From Suilimivivens sp964393865 (GTDB lineage Bacteria > Bacillota > Clostridia > Lachnospirales > Lachnospiraceae): 64,000 nucleotides of DNA. The notes below the pieces were generated by a model. It was not told the DNA's origin, ran no database searches, and saw only the letters and a program-made list of their open reading frames with translations. This document shows, in pieces, positions 8,088 to 17,093 of this stretch; position 1 is the stretch's first letter; each line of letters begins with the position of its first letter. A program made the position numbers and the translations under genes. The stretch covers positions 1 to 64,000 of the forward strand of contig CAYMUW010000005.1 of assembly GCA_964393865.1 (NCBI GenBank), in the 5' to 3' direction.

Positions 8088-8879
8088 ATGAGACTATGCA
8101 GCATAGCCAGCGGGAGCAGCGGAAACTGCATTTATGTGGGTTCGGACGCCACGCATCTTCTGGTGGATGTAGGAATAAGCGGAAAGCGGGTGGAGGCTGG
8201 TTTAAAGGGGCTTGAGCTTTCCATGAGAGATATTGACGGGATTTTTATCACCCATGAGCACACAGATCACATTGCAGGACTGGGCGTATTGGCGAGGAAA
8301 TATGAGATTCCTATTTATGCCACCAGAGGAACGATTGAAGCGATCAAAGGAATTTCTTCGGTGGGGGAGATACCGGAAGAACTGTTTTGTCCTATCCGCG
8401 CAGAGGAGAAGGTTACGGTAAAGGATTTGGTATGTAATCCTATGAAAATTTCCCATGATGCGGCGGAGCCTGTTGCGTTTCGGATTCAGCATGGAAAAAA
8501 GCGGATAGGAATTGTTACGGACCTTGGAACTTATAATGAATATACGGTAGAGTCGCTTCAGGGAATGGATGCGCTGCTGCTGGAAGCAAACCATGATATC
8601 AATATGCTGCAGGTAGGCCCCTATCCTTATTATTTAAAACAGCGTATTTTAGGAGACCGGGGGCATTTGTCCAACGAGCGCGCAGGACAGCTCCTGTGCA
8701 GTCTTTTGCATGACAATATTCAGGCTGTCATGCTGGGGCATTTAAGTAAAGAAAATAATTTGCCGGAGCTTGCTTATGAGGCGGTTCGGGTGGAGGTGAC
8801 CATGGCGAGGCTGCATTCCGATTTCCCCATGTGTGTGGCACCCAGAAGTGAAGCATCGCCGGTGATACATATCGCATAA
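8088..8879 (+). CDS. walJ: MBL-fold metallo-hydrolase, WalJ/YycJ type
   Basis: A 263-residue metallo-beta-lactamase-fold hydrolase. The opening LCSIASGSSGNCIYVG and the metal-binding HEHTDH near residues 55-60 (H-x-H-x-D-H) are typical of YycJ/WalJ, a probable exonuclease linked in other Firmicutes to the WalKR cell-wall regulon and to coordinating division with replication. Later ligands are seen in SHDAAEP and LLLEANHD. Here it is not beside walKR; it follows the FtsA-like gene by 53 bases and precedes the ACT gene by 42. The fold is certain and the exact biochemical role is inferred. Confidence 0.88.
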   Translation: MRLCSIASGSSGNCIYVGSDATHLLVDVGISGKRVEAGLKGLELSMRDIDGIFITHEHTDHIAGLGVLARKYEIPIYATRGTIEAIKGISSVGEIPEELFCPIRAEEKVTVKDLVCNPMKISHDAAEPVAFRIQHGKKRIGIVTDLGTYNEYTVESLQGMDALLLEANHDINMLQVGPYPYYLKQRILGDRGHLSNERAGQLLCSLLHDNIQAVMLGHLSKENNLPELAYEAVRVEVTMARLHSDFPMCVAPRSEASPVIHIA

Positions 8880-8921
8880 AAGAAATCAGTGATAAAATGT
8901 TGAGAGGAGAATAGAGAACAA

Positions 8922-9194
8922 ATGGACAGGACAATTATTACAGTAGTTGGAAAGGATACGGTAGGAATCATTGCAAGGGTTTGCACTTATCTGGCCGATA
9001 ATAAAATTAATATTCTGGATATTTCCCAGACTATCGTGCAGGGATATTTTAATATGATGATGATTGTGGACACCAACGGAATGGACAAGCGCTTCGGGGA
9101 GATGGCTGAGGAGATGAAGCAGCTTGGGGAAAGCATTGGTGTTGATATCAAGTGTCAGAAGGAAGAAATCTTTGACAAAATGCACAGAATTTGA
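8922..9194 (+). CDS. ACT domain protein (UPF0237 family)
   Basis: A 90-residue stand-alone ACT domain. The opening ITVVGKDTVGIIARVCTYLADNKINILDISQ is shared with UPF0237 and GcvR-like proteins, which bind small ligands such as amino acids at subunit interfaces. It has no other domain. In many Firmicutes and archaea this gene sits directly before a UPF0210 gene, as it does here (next gene about 20 bases on). The pair therefore probably works together, with the ACT protein sensing a ligand. The ligand is unknown. Confidence 0.9.
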   Translation: MDRTIITVVGKDTVGIIARVCTYLADNKINILDISQTIVQGYFNMMMIVDTNGMDKRFGEMAEEMKQLGESIGVDIKCQKEEIFDKMHRI

Positions 9195-9214
9195 GAAAGG
9201 ACATGGATATTGCC

Positions 9215-10579
9215 ATGATTAATTTATTTGAAGTAGTTGAGACCAATGAGATGATTACCAAGGAAAATCTGGATGTGCGCACCATTACACTTGGAATCAG
9301 CCTGTTGGACTGTATTGATTCCGATTTAAACAAATTAAATGAAAAGATATATCAGAAAATTTACAATGCGGCTAAGGATTTGGTGAAGACAGGGGAAGAA
9401 ATATCTGCAGAATTCGGAGTTCCCATTGTGAATAAGAGAATTTCGGTTACGCCTATTGCTCTGATCGGCAGCGCTGCCTGCCGAACAATAGAAGATTTTG
9501 CGTCGATTGCAAAGACCCTGGATCAGGTGGCTCATAAGGTAGGGGTGAACTTTATCGGCGGATATTCGGCGCTGGTATCCAAGGGGATGACTCCTGCAGA
9601 TGAGCTGTTAATCCGGTCTATTCCTCTGGCGCTTTCCACCACCGAAAGGGTATGCAGCTCCGTGAACCTGGGGTCTACTAAAACGGGAATTAACATGGAT
9701 GCGGTGAAGCTGATGGGACAGATCGTGAAGCAGACGGCCGAGTTTACCAGGGAGCAGGATTCCCTCGGATGTGCAAAGCTGGTGGTATTTTGTAATGCGC
9801 CGGATGATAATCCTTTTATGGCAGGCGCCTTTCACGGTGTTACGGAGGCGGATAAGATTATCAATGTAGGTGTAAGCGGTCCCGGCGTAGTGAAAACGGC
9901 GCTCAGCAAGGTGAGGGGAGAAAATTTTGAGGTTCTCTGTGAGACAATCAAAAAGACTGCTTTTAAGGTTACCAGAGTAGGGCAGCTTGTGGCTCAGGAG
10001 GCTTCCGCCCGCTTGGGAGTTCCTTTTGGCATTGTGGACTTGTCATTGGCGCCTACTCCGGCAATTGGTGACAGCGTAGCAGATATTTTATGTGAAATCG
10101 GATTGGAGCATGCCGGTGCACCGGGAACGACAGCAGCCCTGGCCCTTCTGAATGATCAGGTGAAAAAGGGCGGTGTAATGGCTTCCTCCTATGTAGGCGG
10201 CTTAAGCGGAGCCTTTATACCGGTCAGTGAAGATCAGGGAATGATTGATGCGGTGGAAGCGGGAGCCCTTACGCTGGAAAAGCTTGAGGCGATGACCTGT
10301 GTGTGTTCGGTGGGACTGGATATGATTGCCATTCCCGGAGACACCAGGGATACGACGATTTCCGGCATTATTGCGGATGAAATGGCCATCGGTATGGTGA
10401 ACCAGAAAACCACCGCAGTCCGTATTATCCCCGTAATCGGAAAGGGAGTGGGAGAAACGGTTGAGTTCGGCGGTCTGCTTGGTTATGCACCGATTATGCC
10501 GGTAAATTCCTTCTCCTGTGATGAATTCGTGAACAGAGGTGGAAGAATACCTGCACCAATCCACAGCTTTAAGAATTAA
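9215..10579 (+). CDS. UPF0210 (DUF711) family protein
   Basis: A protein of about 454 residues from a widespread but uncharacterised family distantly related in fold to glycyl-radical enzymes; it has no obvious radical glycine motif of its own. It matches the family along its whole length: RTITLGISLLDCIDSD near the start, PIVNKRISVTPI, VCSSVNLGSTKTGINM, VGVSGPGVVK, FGIVDLSLAPTPAIGDSVAD, and the end RGGRIPAPIHSF. The start is uncertain. The ATG at 9215 lies 13 bases after AAAGGA, the ATG at 9203 only two bases after it, and a TTG at 9191 has no ribosome site. Partner of the upstream ACT gene; a strong terminator follows at 10593. Confidence 0.9.
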   Translation: MINLFEVVETNEMITKENLDVRTITLGISLLDCIDSDLNKLNEKIYQKIYNAAKDLVKTGEEISAEFGVPIVNKRISVTPIALIGSAACRTIEDFASIAKTLDQVAHKVGVNFIGGYSALVSKGMTPADELLIRSIPLALSTTERVCSSVNLGSTKTGINMDAVKLMGQIVKQTAEFTREQDSLGCAKLVVFCNAPDDNPFMAGAFHGVTEADKIINVGVSGPGVVKTALSKVRGENFEVLCETIKKTAFKVTRVGQLVAQEASARLGVPFGIVDLSLAPTPAIGDSVADILCEIGLEHAGAPGTTAALALLNDQVKKGGVMASSYVGGLSGAFIPVSEDQGMIDAVEAGALTLEKLEAMTCVCSVGLDMIAIPGDTRDTTISGIIADEMAIGMVNQKTTAVRIIPVIGKGVGETVEFGGLLGYAPIMPVNSFSCDEFVNRGGRIPAPIHSFKN

Positions 10580-10592
10580 TATGACGACTTAA

Positions 10593-10616
10593 AAAAAGGG
10601 GAGATTTCCCCTTTTT
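10593..10616 (+). terminator. Rho-independent terminator after the UPF0210 gene
   Basis: Ten-base arms AAAAAGGGGA (10593-10602) and TCCCCTTTTT (10607-10616) around the loop GATT. This closes the housekeeping block that begins at the zinc-finger gene. Confidence 0.88.
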
Positions 10617-10700
10617 CTTATATAATGTGTTCTACATATAACACAAAAAGTAATAGTAAATTGGTAAAAACTAATTAGGAAAAAATTAAGATTAATCATG

Positions 10701-10729
10701 TTGTTTCTAAGTATGCGGTATGCTATAGT
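10701..10729 (+). promoter_or_regulatory. Promoter of the solute-binding/permease cluster
   Basis: TTGTTT at 10701-10706, a 17-base spacer and TATAGT at 10724-10729, preceded by TGC, giving an extended -10 element. It lies 44 bases before the first lipoprotein gene, directly after an AT-rich stretch that could hold a regulator site. No clear operator was recognised. Confidence 0.65.
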
Positions 10730-10773
10730 TTGTATGTGATATTTATTTAAACTACAAGATTATGAGGTGCGGA

Positions 10774-13059
10774 ATGAAAGATAGAAACAATAGATTAACA
10801 AAGATTATGGCTGTTGTACTTTCTGTAATTATAGCAGTTTCCGCTTTTACAGGATGCGGTAAATCGGAAGGCGGCGGAGAGAAAAAGGAATATGTTTATA
10901 CGCCGGAGTATGTACAGCTGGATTTGGAGATAGATTATATAAGCTCTGTAGTGGCGGCCGGTGATATGCTTTATTTGTGCGGGTCTTCGCGGAATGAAAA
11001 TACGGGAGAAAGCAAGAACTGTCTTTATAAATACAGTTTTACGGACGGAACGGTGGATACGCTTCCGATGGAAGTGAATGCCAATGACAGCGTTGGGAAT
11101 GCGGGTCTTACGCCGGATGGAAATTTAGCGTTTATTATTTCCAGCGTTGACTATGTGATGGATGAAAACGGTGAAATTACCGATTATTCCCAGGTATTGG
11201 AGCTTAGAGTGATTTCCGCAGAGGATGGTGCTGTCATAAGCTCACAGGATTTGTCACCGCTGATGGGAAGTGAAAGCTCTTATGTGCAGCAGTTTTGTGT
11301 TGATGGGAAAGGGAATTATTACCTGTTTGACGGTGAACAGACGATATATGTGGCAGACCCGGAGCTTCAGAAGATATGTGATATATCTGTAGACGGTTGG
11401 ATTAATGATCTTTTCAGGTCCAAAGAAGGAGACGTGTATATGTGCGCCTACGGAGAAAGCGGTCTTGAGACAAAAAAGATTGATCTGGAAACGAAATCGG
11501 TCGGAGCAAGGCTGGAGGGCCTTGGTTCCGGATATGGGAATCGCAATTATTGTACCGGAACAAGTAAAAGTTTTATGATTTCCGGTGAAGAGGTAGCCTT
11601 GTATGATGTGGCAGCGGCAACGCAGGAAACGCTTTTTAACTGGTTGGATGTAGATATCAACAGTAATTATATACAGTATACAGGAGAACTTCCGGACGGA
11701 CGTATCTGGGCAATATATAATAATTACAGTACTGAAACGACTTCCTCTACATCAGGCTCCAATGTGTATGAATTGGTTCTTGTAAAGAAGGTAAAGGCGG
11801 ATGAGGTGACGGTTAAGGAGGAAATCACCTATGGTACCATGAATCTGGACTGGAATGTAAAGCAGAATATTATTAAATTTAATAAATCAAATGAGAAATA
11901 CCGCATCGTTGTGAAAGAGTATGAGGGCGAGGACTGGCAGACCGGACTGACACAGTTTAATGCAGATCTGACAACAGGCAATTGTCCCGATATTATTGAA
12001 TTGTCAACGATCAACTATACACAGTATGCCAATAAGGGCGTTCTGGTTGATTTATATCCTTATATGGAAAAAAGTGGACTTAATAAATCTGATTATCTTG
12101 AGAATATTTTGGAAGCCTATGAAGTGGAAGGCAAATTATATGGAATTATTCCGCAATTTTATGTCTCAACCACAATGGCAAAGCAATCCATGGTGGGAGA
12201 TATCCAGGGCTGGACGCTTTCGGAAATGTTGGATTTTGTAGAGGAGCAAAATCCGGATAATGTTTTTCCTTACGGCTATAGAGACACCATATTTTATTAT
12301 TGCATTTATAACAATATAGATGAGTTTATTGACTGGGAAACAGGAAAATGCAGCTTTGACGGACCGGATTTTATCAGAATGCTGGAGTTTGCGGCTCAAT
12401 TTCCGGATTCCAGTGAGAATATTGTTGTTACAGAGGACGAAGGCATTTATGCAAGACTTAAGGCAAACAGGATTCTGTTGATGCAGCAGAGCATTGGTTC
12501 CGTGCAGGAATATCAGATGATGAACGGAATGTTTGGTGAAAAGGTTTCCTATGTAGGATATCCCAACAATGAGCGTGAGGGTAACCTGATACAGGGCACC
12601 GGAGGATTTATGGGAATTTCCGCCAAATCAAAAAATAAGGACGCTGCCTGGGAATTTGTATCAAGCATGATTTCAGAGGAATATCAGCAATCGCTGGTTA
12701 CGGAAAACAGCAGCGGCTGGGGATTTCCGATTAAGATTTCAGCACTGGAGACAAAATTCGAGCAGGATATGACTCCTGAATATTATGTGGATGAAAATGG
12801 TGAACAGATAGAACAGATGAAGACCAGCTGGGGATATGAGGATTTCAATATGGATATCTATGCAGCTACACAGGAAGAAGTGGATGAAGTAAGAAAATTG
12901 ATTGAGTCTGCTCACAGGTTTACCGGAAATGTGGATCAGCAGCTTGTAAACATTATGACCGAGGAGACGGCCGCTTTCTTTAAGGGGCAGAAGTCTGCAG
13001 CCGATACTGCAGCGGTTATTCAAAACAGAATTCAAATTTATGTGAATGAGAATCGATAA
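10774..13059 (+). CDS. Lipoprotein: probable propeller domain fused to ABC solute-binding domain (copy 1)
   Basis: A 761-residue lipoprotein. A signal peptide ends in the lipobox FTGC (Cys28). Residues about 40-340 contain recurring strand-turn units such as DGKGNYYLFD, KEGDVYMCAY and PDGRIWAIYN, suggesting a beta-propeller-like domain. From about 350 on the protein resembles family 1 extracellular solute-binding proteins (NWNVKQNIIKFNK, then CPDIIELS, then GGFMGISAKSKNKDAAWEF). Normal sugar-binding proteins lack the N-terminal domain and have about 430 residues. I chose the ATG at 10774 (GAGGTG four bases before it) over the ATG at 10762. A paralogue lies at 18225-20519, and two permease genes follow directly. 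Substrate unknown; sugar is a guess from the family. Confidence 0.85.
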   Translation: MKDRNNRLTKIMAVVLSVIIAVSAFTGCGKSEGGGEKKEYVYTPEYVQLDLEIDYISSVVAAGDMLYLCGSSRNENTGESKNCLYKYSFTDGTVDTLPMEVNANDSVGNAGLTPDGNLAFIISSVDYVMDENGEITDYSQVLELRVISAEDGAVISSQDLSPLMGSESSYVQQFCVDGKGNYYLFDGEQTIYVADPELQKICDISVDGWINDLFRSKEGDVYMCAYGESGLETKKIDLETKSVGARLEGLGSGYGNRNYCTGTSKSFMISGEEVALYDVAAATQETLFNWLDVDINSNYIQYTGELPDGRIWAIYNNYSTETTSSTSGSNVYELVLVKKVKADEVTVKEEITYGTMNLDWNVKQNIIKFNKSNEKYRIVVKEYEGEDWQTGLTQFNADLTTGNCPDIIELSTINYTQYANKGVLVDLYPYMEKSGLNKSDYLENILEAYEVEGKLYGIIPQFYVSTTMAKQSMVGDIQGWTLSEMLDFVEEQNPDNVFPYGYRDTIFYYCIYNNIDEFIDWETGKCSFDGPDFIRMLEFAAQFPDSSENIVVTEDEGIYARLKANRILLMQQSIGSVQEYQMMNGMFGEKVSYVGYPNNEREGNLIQGTGGFMGISAKSKNKDAAWEFVSSMISEEYQQSLVTENSSGWGFPIKISALETKFEQDMTPEYYVDENGEQIEQMKTSWGYEDFNMDIYAATQEEVDEVRKLIESAHRFTGNVDQQLVNIMTEETAAFFKGQKSAADTAAVIQNRIQIYVNENR

Positions 13060-13079
13060 ATGATGTGTGGGGAGTAAAC

Positions 13080-14051
13080 ATGCGTTTTTTAAAGGGCAAA
13101 AAGCCCAAAGGCAATTCCCCGATAACAGGGGCAGAAGAGAAGAAACTGAACAGGACAGTCAGGAAAAGCTCAAAAGCTGGCAGTAACCGGAGTAATCGCA
13201 GAGGGAAGCGGATATCCATTTTGTATCTGCTTCCCAGCGTTGTCGGAGTGCTGCTGTTTTTCGTGCTGCCGTTTATGATTGTTATTTATTATTCGGTAAT
13301 AGATAATCCCATCAGCAGGCAGTTTGTTTTCCTGGATAATTTTGTGATGGTGTTTCAAAACGCTGCCTTTCAGCAGGCAGCAAAGAATACCATGACATTT
13401 TCACTTGTGGCGGTGCCTCTCGCGGTGGTGCTGTCTCTTTTGCTTGCCATGCTGTTGGAGAGTAAAATACCCTTTAAGAGTCAATTTCGAACCTTCTTTT
13501 TGAGTCCCATGATGGTTCCAATCGCATCAGTGGTACTGATCTGGCAGGTATTGTTTCATTATAACGGTATGATGAATGAAATATTGGAGTGGTTCGGAAA
13601 GGGCAAAATTGACTGGCTGAATTCCGCCTATGCGCAGGTGGTGATTGTAATCCTGTTTTTGTGGAAAAATCTGGGTTATAACATGATTTTATTTATGGCG
13701 GCATTAAGCAGTATCCCTAAGGATATTCTGGAGGTGGCTGTGCTGGAAAGCGCTTCGCCTTTTCAGATTTTCTGGCACATTAAGATTCGGTATATGTCCT
13801 CTACCATCCTTTTTGTGACAATTATGTCCCTCATAAATTCATTTAAGGTATTTAGGGAAATCTATTTGTTAAAGGGAGATTATCCCTACGATACCATGTA
13901 TATGTTACAGCACTTTATGAACAATACATTCAGCAAACTGGATTATCAGAAAATGTCTGCAGCGGCAATTATGATGGCAATTGTGATGGTCATTATTATA
14001 GGTATTCTGTTTTTGACCGAAAAATATTTCGGAAAGGATGTGGAAGGATGA
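13080..14051 (+). CDS. ABC transporter permease, MalF/UgpA type
   Basis: A 323-residue inner-membrane permease subunit of a carbohydrate-type ABC importer. After a basic cytoplasmic head of about 45 residues come six predicted membrane helices. The cytoplasmic EAA loop that docks the ATPase is seen as EVAVLESASPFQIFWHIKI. The start is the ATG at 13080, with GGGGAG five bases upstream; an in-frame ATG at 13065 lacks a ribosome site. It overlaps the next permease gene by four bases (ATGA). No ATP-binding subunit is encoded in the cluster, so it probably borrows a shared MsmX-like ATPase from elsewhere, as many Firmicute sugar importers do. Confidence 0.93.
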   Translation: MRFLKGKKPKGNSPITGAEEKKLNRTVRKSSKAGSNRSNRRGKRISILYLLPSVVGVLLFFVLPFMIVIYYSVIDNPISRQFVFLDNFVMVFQNAAFQQAAKNTMTFSLVAVPLAVVLSLLLAMLLESKIPFKSQFRTFFLSPMMVPIASVVLIWQVLFHYNGMMNEILEWFGKGKIDWLNSAYAQVVIVILFLWKNLGYNMILFMAALSSIPKDILEVAVLESASPFQIFWHIKIRYMSSTILFVTIMSLINSFKVFREIYLLKGDYPYDTMYMLQHFMNNTFSKLDYQKMSAAAIMMAIVMVIIIGILFLTEKYFGKDVEG

Positions 14052-15019
14052 TACGGAAAAACTCCATGCCTGAAGACTCCGAAAAGATATCAATAGAGCG
14101 TTGGAATAAACAGGTAAAAAAGAAAAAGAAGATAAAACATACCAGGCAGCTGGTGAGACTTTCCTTTGCAACGTTGTTTGCGGCATGCTTTGCGGTACTC
14201 TTTTTGATGCCGATTGTGTTGACAATTACCAATTCCTTTATGTCCGCTTCGGAAATTTCCGCCAATTACGGACAGGTATTTGCCACTTCGGATACAGGCG
14301 GAAAGGTATATATATCCGAACGGGTGAACCTGAAGTTCATACCGGATATGGTATCCTTCAGCCAGTATATTACGGTACTGTTCAAAAGCCCGGAATATCT
14401 GCTGAAATTCTGGAATTCGGTGATTTTAGTAGTGCCGATTGTGGTTTTTCAGCTTCTGGTGGCGGCAGGCGCCTCCTTCGGCTTTACCAGATACAGGGGA
14501 AGAATCAAGGAAATCATTTTTTTTATCTATATTATTTTGATTCTGATGCCCTATCAGGTAACGCTTGTTCCCAATTATCTGGTGTCCAAATGGCTTCATA
14601 TACTGGATACCAACTGGGCGATCTGGCTGCCGGGTATCTTTTCACCCTTTGCGGTTTATCTGCTGACAAAGTATATGAGAAGAATACCGGCTTCTGTCAT
14701 GGAGGCTGCGCAGATAGACGGGGCAGGAGAATGGCATATATTCAGCAGAATCTGTATGCCTCTATGCAAGGGCGCTATGTGCTCCATCGCAATTTTGATT
14801 TTTATTGATTACTGGAATATGGTAGAACAGCCGTTGATTCTTCTGGCAGATGCAGAAAAGCACCCGCTTTCCGTGTTCCTGTCAAAGATTAATGCGGGAG
14901 AGATCGGATTGGCTTTTGCCGTGGCAACGATTTACATGGTGCCTCCCATATTGGTATTTTTGTATGGTGAGGATTATCTGGTGGAAGGGATTACCTATCA
15001 GGGCGGTATTAAAGGATAG
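14048..15019 (+). CDS. ABC transporter permease, MalG/UgpE type
   Basis: A 323-residue second permease half. A Lys-rich head is followed by six predicted helices. The EAA loop reads EAAQIDGAGEWHIFSRICMP, a near-ideal match to the consensus. The segment between the first two helices (about residues 65-110) is longer than usual and includes a DTGGKVYISERVNLKF stretch. It pairs with the upstream MalF-type subunit; the four-base overlap suggests coupled translation and a 1:1 dimer. The adaptor gene starts 54 bases downstream. Confidence 0.94.
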   Translation: MIRKNSMPEDSEKISIERWNKQVKKKKKIKHTRQLVRLSFATLFAACFAVLFLMPIVLTITNSFMSASEISANYGQVFATSDTGGKVYISERVNLKFIPDMVSFSQYITVLFKSPEYLLKFWNSVILVVPIVVFQLLVAAGASFGFTRYRGRIKEIIFFIYIILILMPYQVTLVPNYLVSKWLHILDTNWAIWLPGIFSPFAVYLLTKYMRRIPASVMEAAQIDGAGEWHIFSRICMPLCKGAMCSIAILIFIDYWNMVEQPLILLADAEKHPLSVFLSKINAGEIGLAFAVATIYMVPPILVFLYGEDYLVEGITYQGGIKG

Positions 15020-15073
15020 AGAAAGAATTCGCTCATGTTTTTGAAAAAGCATCAGGAGAAAGGGAGATATGTT

Positions 15074-17047
15074 ATGAACGAAAACACATCAGCCAAAAGA
15101 AGAGAATGGGTAAAGAATGCGGCAATCATTTTTCTGATTATCATGCTTTTGCTGACCTTTTTTTCCAATACGATTATGAATTATTCGCTGCCGGAGGTGG
15201 CTACCCAATATGTTCAAAGGGGAACAATCACAGCCAAGGTCAGAGGGACCGGCAATGTGGAGGCTACCGATCCTTATAATGTGATGGCTAAGGAATCCAG
15301 AGTGATTGCCGGCGTGGCAGTTAAGCAGGGTGATGTAGTGGAAAAGGATCAGGTTCTTTATTATCTGGAAGATGCGGAAAGTGATGAACTGAAGCAGGCT
15401 GAGGATGAGCTTGAAGATCTTAAGCTTGCCTATATGAAGGGGCTGTTTGGCAGTAATGTTTCTTCTGAAGTGATCAGCAAGGTGGCCAATGGAAACACCG
15501 ATGGGTTTGCCGCTCTGCAGGCTAAGGTTACGGATATGCAGAATCGTCTGGATGCGGCGCAGGCCAGAGTGAAGGAGTGCCAGGATGCATTGGATGCGCT
15601 CAGTCTGCAGAGTACAATTAACGACAATAATTCCAGTGTATCAACTGCGGCAGATGAGCTTGCTGAAATCAAGGCTGAAACAGACCTTACTCATGCAACG
15701 GAAGGCTTTAATCGGTATAAGGCTGAGAGGGTTGCGGAACTGACAAGTGAGATAACGGAACTGGAAAAGCAGATAGCCGATTTAGAGACTGTGATTACCA
15801 GCGGACAAAATGCGATAGCTGATACTACTGTGGGGGATACTACCTCAGCAGGCACCACAGATGCTTTACAAACACAGAAGGCTGGTGCCAAGACAAAACT
15901 GGATGCTGCATTAGTTGCCTTAAATTCTGCAATAAGCCAAAGTTATACATTGAGCCAAGCATTGACATTTAGTCAAAATGCAGATTGGAATAAGCTGAGC
16001 AATAACCAGCAGCTTGCTTTACAGGATTTTATGGCAGCCTATACAGATTACAAAAAATATAGTGATTCATTGGATGATGCATCAGGCGTGGGAACAAATC
16101 AGGACAGCTTGGACAGCAAAAAAAATAGATTAGCCAGCTTGCAGGCCAGCCTTGCGGAGATCAATGCCATTACCGTGGAATCCAGTGAAGGCGTACAGGA
16201 CGCCACAGAGAGATTGGAGAAGGCGGAGCAGAATATCAGTGAGATTACCACTGCAAACAAGCAGACTTCAGTGGCTTACCAAAACAAAATAGCCGATGCG
16301 GAGGCGGCCCTTAAGAATGCGCAGGCTGTTTATGATCTTCTTAAGGAAGAACAGACCCTGATGGTTTCCGACATTAATGCGGAGCTTGATCTTGTCAAGG
16401 CCAGCAAGGACATTGCGGATAAAGAGGAGGAGATCGCTAAGCTTAAGGAAAAATCCATGGGAGCAGCGATTACAGCCCCGGTGGCAGGAACGGTTACTTC
16501 CCTTGCCTATGTGGCCGGAGAGACTACCAAGCCCGAGGAGCCTGCAGCGGTGATACAGGTGGAAGGAAAGGGCTATACCCTTACGATTTCCGTAACCAAT
16601 GAACAGGCGAAGAAGGTACAGGTGGGAGATGTGGCAGAGCTGCAGAACGCATGGTACTATGATGATGTGCAGGCGATTGTGTCGGCGATCAAGCCTGATC
16701 CCGATGCACCAGGTCAGAAAAAGCTTTTGGTATTTGATGTTACGGGAAGCAGTATTCAGGCCGGACAGGCGCTAAGCATTTCTGTAGGGCAGAGAAGTGC
16801 GGAATACGAATTTGTGGTTCCCAACAGTGCGGTGAGAGAAGACAATAACGGTAAATTTATTTTGATTGTAGAGTCCAAGAGCAGTCCGCTTGGTAACCGA
16901 TATATTGCCACCAGAGTGGATGTGGAAGTGCTGGCATCTGATGACAACAACACGGCGATCTCAGCGCCTTTATATGGATATGAGTATGTAATTACGACCT
17001 CAACCAAGCCTGTGGAAGCCAATAAACAGGTTAGGCTGAACGAATAG
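15074..17047 (+). CDS. HlyD/MacA-family membrane-fusion adaptor with long coiled coil
   Basis: A 657-residue adaptor. It has one N-terminal membrane helix (residues about 16-38), then the first lipoyl half (VRGTGNVEATDPYNV to GVAVKQGDVVEKDQVLYYLE), a very long helical hairpin of about 350 residues with heptad-like runs, and the second lipoyl half (AAITAPVAGTVTSLAYVAGE) followed by beta-barrel and membrane-proximal regions. In MacA and HlyD such proteins bridge an exporter to an outer channel; Gram-positives have no outer membrane, so it probably acts as an extracellular scaffold. The hairpin is longer than is usual for MacA-like proteins. The start is the ATG at 15074 after GGGAGA, not the ATG at 15035. 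It lies between importer permeases and a MacB-like gene. Confidence 0.88.
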   Translation: MNENTSAKRREWVKNAAIIFLIIMLLLTFFSNTIMNYSLPEVATQYVQRGTITAKVRGTGNVEATDPYNVMAKESRVIAGVAVKQGDVVEKDQVLYYLEDAESDELKQAEDELEDLKLAYMKGLFGSNVSSEVISKVANGNTDGFAALQAKVTDMQNRLDAAQARVKECQDALDALSLQSTINDNNSSVSTAADELAEIKAETDLTHATEGFNRYKAERVAELTSEITELEKQIADLETVITSGQNAIADTTVGDTTSAGTTDALQTQKAGAKTKLDAALVALNSAISQSYTLSQALTFSQNADWNKLSNNQQLALQDFMAAYTDYKKYSDSLDDASGVGTNQDSLDSKKNRLASLQASLAEINAITVESSEGVQDATERLEKAEQNISEITTANKQTSVAYQNKIADAEAALKNAQAVYDLLKEEQTLMVSDINAELDLVKASKDIADKEEEIAKLKEKSMGAAITAPVAGTVTSLAYVAGETTKPEEPAAVIQVEGKGYTLTISVTNEQAKKVQVGDVAELQNAWYYDDVQAIVSAIKPDPDAPGQKKLLVFDVTGSSIQAGQALSISVGQRSAEYEFVVPNSAVREDNNGKFILIVESKSSPLGNRYIATRVDVEVLASDDNNTAISAPLYGYEYVITTSTKPVEANKQVRLNE

Positions 17048-17093
17048 AGTTGAAATTTGCGGCAATTGTGAAACCGGGAGAAAGGAGACAGGT

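Noticed and set aside
14185..14808. Plus-strand open frame of 207 codons in another frame of the MalG-type permease
   Set aside because: The permease frame has the EAA motif and membrane helices; the alternative frame has neither a ribosome site nor recognisable sequence.
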